A stretch of 64,000 nucleotides of DNA, taken from Trissonchulus latispiculum. Taxonomy: Eukaryota > Nematoda > Enoplea > Enoplida > Ironidae. Shown in pieces: positions 55,878 through 64,000 of this stretch. The notes beneath the pieces were generated by a model. That model was not told the DNA's origin, ran no database searches, and saw nothing but the letters and a program-made list of their open reading frames with translations. The DNA lies in the NCBI GenBank assembly GCA_030248195.1, contig JASAND010018035.1, positions 1-64,000 on the forward strand. The letters are read 5' to 3'. Position 1 is the first letter of the stretch. Every line of letters begins with the position of its first letter. The translations under genes were made by a program, and so were the position numbers.

Positions 55878-58678
55878 CTAGCAGATGTGACTTGGAATAG
55901 TGTAGATCTGATTTCGCCAGACGAATTTGTAGATGGGCGCCAGGCCGGGGTCCGAAGGGGGCTCCTTCCAGATTAGAAGTCCTTCCAGAAATCCGGGTCG
56001 GTCCTGACAGGTCGTACTGTCCCATCCCAGATAGTATCCCACCAGAAGCCAGATGATGAGATCGTGACTGCAGGCGATGGACAGTCCACCGGTGGGATTA
56101 AGTCGGGATCCGGGCTCTAGGATATCCTGGATTAGATGTCGATGGATGAGGGCCAGACCCTCTTGGACGGGTCGAAATCCGGGTAGTGGGATTTCGGGTC
56201 GTTGTCCCAACATGGCGCACATGAGACCGGCTATCCCGATTTTGGTTGTGAGATTGAGGGCGTCGCTTCTGTTTCCCAGCATGACTCGCATTCCGGTTAG
56301 CGGGGGACTCGGCTCAATTGGCTCAGAGATACCAGCTCCTAGAAGTGGTATACAAACGATTTTGATTCAATTTGAAGTGGTAAAGGTTTTGAATTTAGGG
56401 CGTATCGATGATTTTGAAAAGGAAGGGTCCAACCCGAAAAGGTGGGTGGTCCGAACCATCCCTGGATACGCGCCCCTGGTTTTGATGTGTATAATCAAAC
56501 TCGTCATCATACATTAATACAAGGTCGGGTCCTGGGGGGGCTTGTCCCCAAAAAATTTTGAGGGGGCTTCTACCTTGAACAAAAGTTTTCAGGGGGGCTT
56601 GTACCTCAAGAATAAACTTGTAAAATTTTCCGAAAAATTAGCGCTAATTTTATTAAAATTTGCAATTTTTTATCAAAATTTGCAAAAAATCTTCAATTTT
56701 TTGGAAAAAATTTCATAATTTTGCCCGATTTTCCCGAAAAATTAAACATTCTGAAGCCGAAAATTTTTTGAAATTTTACTGTAAAAACTAATCTTTTCCG
56801 GCTATTTTTGGTTACCCCTTGGCCATTCTTTCGTTACCCCTTGCCCCCGACGGCGATAGGGCTTGTACCTAGTCCGGGTTGGGGGGGGGAGACTTGGACT
56901 CCCCAGACCCCCCCCGCGTTAACCTATGCTCGTCATTGTGTAGTAGAAGCAGTACGTAGAGCACTCTTGATATAAACGGTATGCAACTGTGGGCGCTCTA
57001 GCGCTCATTATTTCCGTTCTGATGGTAGCTGGTTTGAGACCCTTGTAACAGCTACTTTATGTGTAAAGATTTGGCTCCGCCGGGAATCGAACCACTGCCC
57101 TCTCTGAGTGCAGTCTGGCGTGCAACCACTACACCACGGAGCCAGGAGAGAAGAGTACATAACTTCTATATCATTGGTGCTCTCTATACATATATTTTCA
57201 TAACTTTAATCCTAGCTAGACTTGGAATTATTTTAGTTTACCGGTAAGAATTCCGGCTAGGGTTCGCTGACATCGAGCATATTCACTGGACATGTATTTC
57301 CCGCCCGGCTTGATTCCTTTCTCCTTCAATTGCTTTCCAAATTCCACTGCCTGCAAAAAAATTTCAATACATAGTGTCCAATTCAACCGTTTAGTCGAAT
57401 ACCTACGCAGCAATGAAATATGAAAAAAAGGAGTCTTTTCCAGATTACCCCGCCATGGCTCAAAATCCTTAATACTCGACCAAATCAGCTCAAATTTGGT
57501 ACACTGATATATATGCGTATGTTTTCGACGAAACTGATCCAAACAGATGGAACATTTTTTCAATTTCTGAGGGGAAACCGCAAAATTTTTGTCTCCAATT
57601 TTGCTGAAACGTTGTACTGGTTGTACATAGCGGGTTTCGGGTTCGCAGAACACGAATCTGAAGTCCGGTTTTTGATTCAGAAATAGCACCTAATCTGTGC
57701 TGTAGGTATATACCTCGGAAAGACCGTTATCAGTGAGGTCGATGGTCATTTCCTGATGGTTGGTGGTCAGGGGTCGCTCTCCGTGTCGAAGCAGCAGCAG
57801 ATGATGCCGTCCGGGCCGCACGAAGTCCAGAATCCCAGATCGATGCAGCACACGACCAGTTGAGCTCAGGTCCAGAACCTATAGAAAAACGCAGGACTAA
57901 TTAGTTTGATTAGGGCTAATGCCTCTTGCTTGCTTCAAGTTAGACTGTAGCTAATACCTAGTCTTGTTTGCCGGCCAGTATCACATCGGCGGTTGGGACC
58001 GGCCGGCCCAAGCAGGGTCATTAATAATTATTAGTTGCAACAGCTTGCAAAATGCGCCAAAAATAGGGCAAAACTGGTACCGGGCGGCCGACGAACCACA
58101 AAACTCTACCGGTCAACAACACTATTTTAGTTGCTAATCTTTTATCAGTCGTCAAGTGTGCTTTATCAGGCGCTCTTGCACACAAAGCTCTGGGAACTGG
58201 GAAGCACCAGTCCAATTTGATTAATTTCTTCTCGGTAATGGAAATCTCATTACTTAGTTCCAGTTCCAGTTCCAATCTCATTAATTTCCGCTGCCAATAT
58301 AGGTAACAATAAAAAGTAGACGAACGGTAGAAACTAAGGATGTAGCCTACATACAGTAACACTAGATTTAGCCTTTATTCCGGTAAAGGAAATAAACGTG
58401 ATTTCCGCTTCGATGATCATAGCTGTTTGTAGACGGCATTGTCAACGAGGAAATAGAAAATCAGGTTTCTGTAGATGATTGTTTTCAGAATAAAAGCCGT
58501 TTTCGGAAAGCCATAAAGAAAATACGAAAATGGAAATTAAGCTCCCAGCATTTTAACAAGATCACGGTGTGTTCAGAGCTTCAGTTTAGACTGCGTCAAA
58601 AACCCGAGTTCGAGTTTAAGTGCACACGATTTGGCGGTGATTCTTTCTTTCTTGCAGGGAACACGGATTATATGCACC

Positions 58679-58740
<62 letters not shown>

Positions 58741-59356
58741 TATGTGTGTGTGTGAAAACCGGAGCAAAAAACACCATGTTAGAATATAGTATCTTGTTAT
58801 TACAAAGACGTGGTTTAGGTCCTTGAAAAGTGTCAGAAAATGTATCAGTAAGCTCTGCTTAATTCGCCCTTTTTCATTTACCCTATGATGGTAAGAACCT
58901 GAAATGAAATGTTTTCAGTACGTCATATCTTACATTGGCATTATATACCTACCTTCCTACAGCTGGATAGCCATTATAGAGATGTGTATTGTAGAGTCAG
59001 AATTATATAATGTACCTGTTAAATATCAGTAACATCGAAAGGTTGAAATTAGCGTAATAAACTAGTTTCGCTGTGCGGGGGTGTGGCTCAGCGGTAGAGA
59101 GTACTACTTCTAAACCAAAGTTCGGCAGTTCGATCTCCGCCCTGAACACTTTTCTCCGCTTATTTCAATCCTAATTTCAGCCTTTCACATAAGCCCATGA
59201 AACGAAACAAACCTGGATTCGCTGTCGCAATTCCTTCTGACATTCGGACTGGGTTCGGGATCGGATAAATTCCGGATCACAGTCCAAATCCATCAGAGCA
59301 AATCGCATCTCCTGCAGGGACAGTTGGGATGGGGATTTGTCAAGAAAACGGCTCAT
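55878..59356 (-). CDS. Histidine phosphatase superfamily protein
   Basis: Four exons on the minus strand: 59356-59213, 57878-57714, 57350-57242 and 56338-55878 (stop at 55878-55880), 292 residues, all phases closing (ACC G|GA gives Gly140). Exon 2 has the catalytic RHGERP (79-84; phospho-accepting His80). Exon 3 has SSEYARCQRT, placing the second arginine pair. Exon 4 has IACSHDLIIW, with the second catalytic His231. The family transfers a phosphate to His80 and then to water; substrates range from sugar phosphates to proteins and cannot be predicted here. There is no signal peptide, so it is probably cytosolic. The first 60 residues, helical and charged, are not typical of the catalytic core. 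Introns carry a palindrome-arm fragment (57560-57690), a tRNA-like SINE (57064-57145), a poly-G piece (56520-56930) and a (TA)n tract. Confidence 0.85.
56520..56930. repeat. Poly-G / A-T block repeat in a phosphatase intron
   Basis: GGGGGGCTTGTCCCC and GGGGGGCTTGTACC units, AAATTTTGCAAAAA blocks, and a CCCCAGACCCCCCCC end. Same style as the 25-29 kb zone (shared TTACCCCTTG(T)GG blocks with 27355-27415). Confidence 0.65.
57064..57145 (-). repeat. tRNA-derived SINE head
   Basis: On the minus strand GGCTCCGTGGTGTAGTGG ... GGTTCGATTCCCGG-CGGAGCCA. The seven-base acceptor stem pairs perfectly, but the anticodon and T stems do not, so a working tRNA gene is unlikely. It lies in a phosphatase intron. 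Confidence 0.55.
57560..57690. repeat. Fragment of the 18.1-kb palindrome arm
   Basis: Shares CAGAACACGAATCTGAAGTC and TTTTTGATTCAG with 18070-18100, plus the preceding AATTTTGCTGAA block. Single-sided here. Confidence 0.6.
58681..58742. repeat. (TA)n microsatellite
   Basis: About 25 TA units plus a short ATATAT-TGTGTGTG tail, in intron 1 of the phosphatase. Confidence 0.95.
59086..59155 (+). repeat. tRNA-Arg-like SINE fragment
   Basis: GTGTGGCTCAGCGGTAGAGA followed by CTTCTAAACC and GTTCGATCTCCGCCC. The same kind of sequence occurs inverted at 8450-8522. The acceptor and T stems are imperfect, so it is called a repeat. Confidence 0.5.
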
Positions 59357-59505
59357 GACTGAGACTGCCTGGCTTTTTCCTCACAGCTAAGCTTGGCAGA
59401 GAGAGATAGAGAGAGAAAATTGAAGCTCTGAAACTGGCTTGAAGCACAAATGTGTCTCCAACTAAGTTTCCCCCTTTCGCATGAAAATTTGTGCACAAGA
59501 ATAGG

Positions 59506-59515
59506 CTTATATATA
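59506..59515 (-). promoter_or_regulatory. Candidate TATA box of the phosphatase gene
   Basis: TATATATAAG on the minus strand, about 150 bases upstream of the start codon. Confidence 0.3.
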
Positions 59516-60280
59516 AGCTAGTCTCGTATTTGAACAAGAGTCATATGATTCTATGCGTCAGCTGCCTAGTACATAGGCATACAGCTTGCTCTCAGATATT
59601 GACGAAATTCCAAAGGGAAGAATCGAAGAAACGCAGCTGAGAAACTGGTTCCGCTGCATGAATTGTTGTGCAGTTGACACGTGAATGAATATTTGTGCAA
59701 TTAGTGTGTAAACCCGGAACCAGTGACGTCTACACTTTATAACGTCACCTTTGTAAATGTAGGTTTTTGTTCCTACGACATCACAAGACAATAAATAAAT
59801 TGAAAACTGAAGTTTTAGATGTCGGACCCTCCACGATTTGTCATGCATTTTTTGCACCATTTTTCAGTGCACAAAGTTTCTCTTTCAAGTAATTTTATCA
59901 GTTACTTTTTGATTTTGTGGGCTGATTTTGAAACTGATAAGAAGTCGCATGAACTTTATTCACAAAAAGCTTGCTCATGTTTATGGCATGGCATAGGATC
60001 CAAAGTTCGCTACCAAAGCTTGTTTTGTTGAATTCGTTTAAAAACTCGTAAAACTACACACATGACACATGCAACACAGTATGGGTCTACCTTTTGCACG
60101 AGATTGTATTGCAACTTATTGGACTAATGCTGATCAATTACCTAAATGCTTTAAACAAATCTACCTTTAATGGCCAAACATTATGGTAATATTGAAACAA
60201 CTTCTACGTAATAATATAGAAATATTATAGCTATAATATATACGTATATATATTGTCTAGTTTTCTTCTGCAATTTAGCT
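59516..60280. other. Region between phosphatase and dienelactone hydrolase
   Basis: AT-rich, no gene or element recognised. It contains the phosphatase promoter side and the dienelactone hydrolase 3' flank. Confidence 0.35.
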
Positions 60281-62345
60281 TCACTGCTGTTGTTGTACGT
60301 GAGGGAACAGTTCCTTGAGGAAGGCAAGGAAGGCATTCCAGGATCGAGCGTCCGTAGAGGGATTGTAGCGCGGACTGGGCTGACCGTCGTACTCCGTCGG
60401 TTTGGTGAAGGCGTGCTCCGTCTGGGAGTAGGCGATCAGTTGCCAGTCTGCCTTCCGTAGACTCAGTTCCAGGCACAGTTCGATTGTCTACAAATCAATA
60501 AATGAATAGGTATACAGACAACCCTGTTATAAGGTCTCACACAAAAATGTGTGTAGAAAAGTGTAAACAAATGCATGTATAGCTCAGCCGAGCTGGCTGT
60601 CCTTCTTGGACAACCAGGCAGGAGCTCCAGAGACTAGTTCTCCCTTGGGTAAGAGCGCTCACCGCACCCATTGGCTCTCTCCTGTTCGGACTAAGGCTTC
60701 GGCGGCCTTAGTGACTGCAGGCAGACGTTTTTCACTATTTCTCTGATAAATGCGTAGCATAAGATTCAAGAACAGCATCCGCTAGCACAACATTAGAGTA
60801 CTCTTTGTCCTTATTTAGGACAGGAAACAGGAAGAGCATGAGACGATTGACAGGGCTTAAAGTTCAGCAAAACCTCCTAAAGTTACATGTTACGCAAACA
60901 ATACTTAGGAGTACTCACAGCATCGGGTGGACAGACATGATCCTCCCATCCATGGAGGACGAGAATCCTGGCCTTGATGGGTCCGTGATAGGGGGAGTGG
61001 GGAATGGGGGTGTACGCCCCGTGGAAGGAGACGGCCCCCCGGATGTCCAACTCCGCACGAGCCATGTCCAATGCTCCCTTTCCACCGAAACAGTAGCCCA
61101 CCACGGCTATCTGAAATTACACAAAACCCAACGTTTCAAGTTCATTTCCATCATTTTGCGTACCTTACTTCATTAAATCCCAGATTCTGCTTTTGCCGTC
61201 CACATGAAAGAACGAACGAAGCTAAGGTGTAACTTGGCTAGAAAAATCGGAGGCTAAGGTGGGGGGATCAAACCCACAACTAACTTTGGGTAGCGACGTT
61301 TCAAGTTCATTTCCATAGGGGAAAAACTATGCTGTAAACATTTTGCGTACCTTATACTTCATTAAATCCCAGATTATGCATTTGCCGTCCATATGAAAGA
61401 ACTAACGATCAAACCCACAACATTGTGTAGCTAGGCCAACGTTCTACCGATTGAACCAATAGGTTAGCAATCGGAAACTCGAAACAAATCGAAATTTCAA
61501 TTAAGATCCCAAATTTCATGCTATGTAAAGAGTTTGTACCTTTTCCGGGTCAACACCGGGGAGAGTTTTAACTTTTTCCAAGATTGCAGTCAGTCTGGAT
61601 ATGAACAGTTTTCGGTCATCATTGAAGGGTTTGCTCAGCTGAAGGTTCGTCTCCAGCGGACCCCCGCGAACCCCCTTACCGTAGACGTCAGCGGCAAAAC
61701 CGACGTAGCCAAGTCTGCAACAGAAACCAAGTCATAGAAACTATAAATACAGATCATGAAATGACGCAACGGCAGCAACACACAAAAAGCAAAACTATTT
61801 CAATTACCTTTCCCTAATTTTATGCCATTCTGTACAAATCTCCGAATTTCCAAAAAACGTTACATTGTGCATTTGGGCCCCAAGAATCATATCAGTTCTT
61901 CCTTGATATAGAGGTGACTAGGGTGGGAATAGGAAATTCTGATAGACTGCCTTCTTCATCTTTCTCGTCTCCAAGTTCTTGTAATTTGATTGGTTTACTT
62001 GTGGAGAGATAAGAAATTTCAATTCCCGTTCCTTCACAGAGCAATATATATTTGTGTACTTTGACTGAAGAAGGCTAGCTTGTTATAGATATAACATTCT
62101 TAGACATCCTTATTATATCCTAAGTTGCATTAAGCACTATAAAGTATGTATGTCATATGAAACTTAAGTACATACTTAGCCATCTTGACCGCAATGTCTT
62201 CCTCAAAACTGGTCCTTCCAATCCAGGAGTGCAGCACGATTATCCCTGGGCGTTTCTCGGCAGTCTTTGGCTTAGCCAGAAATCCTTCCATCAACTTCTC
62301 ACCAGGCGCCAAATACTCAACTAATTCCGTTGCAATTTCACTCAT
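60281..62345 (-). CDS. Dienelactone hydrolase-family protein
   Basis: Four exons on the minus strand: 62345-62176, 61714-61540, 61110-60919 and 60487-60281 (TGA at 60281-60283). Split codon AA|A gives Lys57, and the product is 247 residues, the usual family length. The nucleophile elbow GYCFGG gives Cys122; HGWEDHVCPPD gives Asp172; TEHAFT gives His204. These match in order and spacing the Cys-Asp-His triad of bacterial dienelactone hydrolase. The strand before the oxyanion region is RPGIIVLHSWIG (48-59). The enzyme is an alpha/beta hydrolase that opens lactone or ester bonds; in animals related proteins (carboxymethylenebutenolidase type) act on xenobiotic esters. The start MSEIATELVEY is chosen over an upstream in-frame ATG because it fits the family N terminus. 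There is no signal peptide. A paralogue follows at 63814. Confidence 0.9.
60590..60750. mobile_element. Diverged relative of the 7685-7878 MITE
   Basis: Shares GTCCTTCTTGGACAACCAGG, GGTAAGAGCGCTCAC, CCATTGGCTCTCTCCTGTTC and the right terminal GGCCTTAGTGACTGCAGGCA. The left inverted repeat is replaced by GCTCAGCCGAGCTGG. It lies in an intron of the dienelactone hydrolase. Confidence 0.75.
61131..61440. repeat. Tandem duplication of about 165 bp in a dienelactone hydrolase intron
   Basis: ACGTTTCAAGTTCATTTCCA occurs at 61131 and 61296, each followed by TTTTGCGTACCTTA, ATTAAATCCCAGATT and GATCAAACCCACAAC blocks. The last block looks like a tRNA-derived remnant. Confidence 0.75.
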
Positions 62346-63813
62346 TTTCACTAAAATCTTAAACAGGTTAATGTGAATGACACTAACCACCTAATCCAGT
62401 TGCGATTAAAACTGTATACACGTCTTAAACGTTAGAGTTTGACTTTAATCTAGAGACTGTGGCTGTCATGTATAGGATTCTCACTCCACAACTCAATTTT
62501 GCTGTAGTCACACTCTTTTTTCTTTTCGTCAATTATAGCTCTCATATTATAAGAGAAAATTAAAAAACAATTAGAATTGCGGATCAAGGGAAATATTTAT
62601 TGATTTATTGACTGCGACTGATGCTTGATGGATTAGAAGTCTTGCGGACAAACTACTAGGGTAGAGTAGAGTTAAAATTAACTCGATCCTTTTCAGGAAA
62701 GAGCTAAAAGAGGGAAACTCAAGCTTAGGTGGAGTTAAAAAATCCAACTTTAACGCTACGCTACTCTACGTCTACCCTCTTGAAGACAGAGTAGATTGGA
62801 TGGAACCGAACCAAGCATAAGTGTATGCTAAAACTATTAAAGTATAATGTTAGCATCTGCATTTAGATAACCTACCACTACTACAGCTCATGCTCAACAT
62901 GTGTAGTTCAGGAGAAACAGGAATGGATACATAAAAAAACTATCTGCGAAAAACTTTGTTTCAGACCAGGTAAAAAGTGAAGGAACAAATCTCACTGGTT
63001 TCTGTTAATCTCTTGACATCACTCTAACAATGTCTGATGAGAAAACACAAATTCTTGAACTTTGAAACATCTTTCCTGCTTTCTCTAATCTCATGTGTCT
63101 TACTTCAATCGTGGCGCTTTTAAGTCTAGCAAAACTGACACAGAAACAGGAATATAGAACCTCAAAATACTAAAACCAGGCGGTATTGAAGAAAAAGTTG
63201 CAAGCGGAAAAAATATAGGAAACGTCGGTTTAGTATTTCGTGAACGGAGAACAAGGTTATCCGGTGGTCATTCGTCGTCATGACAAACTTTACAAATCCA
63301 GTCATTTGCTGGTTTATAGAAACAATTTCCTACCAAAAGATCATGCCGAAATTAGGTTAATTTTAATAAAAAAACTTCTTAAATAACGGGATAGTCAGAA
63401 AGACAACCGTCTGTTGTAGAAGTTTTAACAGTTGTGAACTGGAATGTTTACAAGAAAAGTATATACTTTGAGCAAAAGCTTGCACCAACATTAATAGGGG
63501 AAAATAAGCATAGATATCCTGATAGTAGACTGATATTATGTATGCATTATCAGTTGAAGCCGTCAACACAATTGAATCTTGATTTAGCACTAACCTAAAC
63601 AAGGGAACGGTTACACAATAAATTAATACACAACCCTGCGGGAACGCAAACCGCTATCAGAAAGTAGAGAACAAAGCAAAGCTACCAAAACAAGAAATGA
63701 AACTGTCAAGTTTAGCTACAAAGTAAGCTTTATTCCACACAAACACACAGAACATAGCTATAAGCAATATTGTCATATTGTAAAAGTTTAAATGAGCCAA
63801 TCTGAAGTTGATG
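62346..63813. other. Spacer between the two dienelactone hydrolase genes
   Basis: AT-rich and without a recognised gene. The interval 62655-62815 contains a short imperfect inverted pair around GTAGAGTAGAGTTAAAATTA / CTACTCTACGTCTACCC. An AATAAA on the minus strand (63729-63734) is the likely poly(A) signal of the second hydrolase gene. Confidence 0.45.
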
Positions 63814-64000
63814 CTATTGTTGAAATATTTCCTTGAGAAAGTTGCGGAGTGCCTGCCAGGAGCGTCTGTCGGTGGATTCGCTGTATCGACTGTTGGGCGT
63901 GTTGTCGTGCGCCTTGGGGTTGGTGAAGGCGTGGCCCGTGTCCGAGTAGGCGATCAGTTGCCAATCCGCCTGTCTTTCTGTCAGCTCGTTGCAGAGACCA
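63814..64000 (-). CDS. Second dienelactone hydrolase, last exon (5' part outside window)
   Basis: Minus-strand frame entering from the right edge and ending TAG at 63814-63816, about 61 residues. It shares ADWQLIAYS and GHAFTNP with the last exon of the neighbouring hydrolase (ADWQLIAYS, EHAFTKP), including the catalytic His, and also the RRSWQA/ARSWNA and FLKE segments. The C terminus is shorter (FQQ against PHVQQQQ). Orientation and similarity make it a tandem paralogue. The Cys and Asp of the triad lie beyond the window. Confidence 0.85.
   Translation of the reverse strand, partial: GLCNELTERQADWQLIAYSDTGHAFTNPKAHDNTPNSRYSESTDRRSWQALRNFLKEIFQQ

Noticed and set aside
57064..57145. tRNA gene with perfect acceptor stem
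   Set aside because: Anticodon and T stems do not pair and it lies in an intron, like other tRNA-like pieces here; called a SINE head instead.
59086..59155. tRNA-Arg gene
   Set aside because: Acceptor and T-stem pairing are poor and a similar piece occurs inverted at 8450-8522.

Overview
This is nuclear DNA from an animal, most likely an invertebrate. Genes are split by GT-AG introns, each reconstructed gene closes in phase across its splice sites, ATTAAA or AATAAA signals follow several stops, and the proteins belong to metazoan-type families (BPI/LBP, secreted Cu/Zn superoxide dismutase, ADHFE1, RRP15). About four fifths of the window is non-coding and packed with short inverted-repeat elements, poly-G repeats, tRNA-derived SINE-like pieces, tandem arrays and one non-LTR retrotransposon. 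The phylum cannot be fixed from the sequence. Duplicated secreted SODs and dienelactone hydrolases would suit several invertebrate phyla, tardigrades included, but that is only a guess.

Layout. 0.5-1.9 kb (+): last two exons of a BPI/LBP-family protein. 2.3-4.1 kb and 5.9-8.9 kb (-): two tandem three-exon genes for secreted Cu/Zn SOD with identical intron phases; the first has Pro where Arg143 is expected. 10.8-12.8 kb (+): eight-exon O-methyltransferase with a signal peptide. 14.7-15.2 kb (+): small secreted Cys-rich protein with a Gly-rich linker. 15.2-29.8 kb: gene-free and repeat-dense, with TTAA-ended elements, a palindrome, an element whose ends are 15-bp-phased AACGTCT arrays, and a poly-G zone. 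29.8-31.8 kb (-): 5'-truncated LINE with an intact reverse transcriptase frame and a 9-bp target duplication. 32.8-34.3 kb: tandem array built on a 168-bp TA-flanked inverted repeat. 34.8-35.2 kb: hAT-like miniature element with a perfect 8-bp duplication. 35.3-48.6 kb (+): RRP15 (ribosome biogenesis), whose roughly 11-kb intron holds a foldback structure of about 5 kb plus a second partial one. 52.4-54.7 kb (+): ADHFE1, two exons. 55.9-59.4 kb (-): four-exon histidine phosphatase. 60.3-62.3 kb (-): four-exon dienelactone hydrolase. 63.8-64.0 kb (-): last exon of a second one.

The genes do not form one pathway. SOD, OMT, DLH and the phosphatase are small-molecule or stress enzymes, and BPI, SODs, OMT and the Cys-rich protein are expected to be secreted. 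The tandem SOD and DLH pairs show local gene duplication. The most unusual content is the mobile DNA: several families of inverted-repeat elements with internally repetitive ends, of which the foldback structures in the RRP15 intron are the largest. Exon borders were placed by eye from reading frame, splice signals and family motifs; no alignment or transcript data were used.
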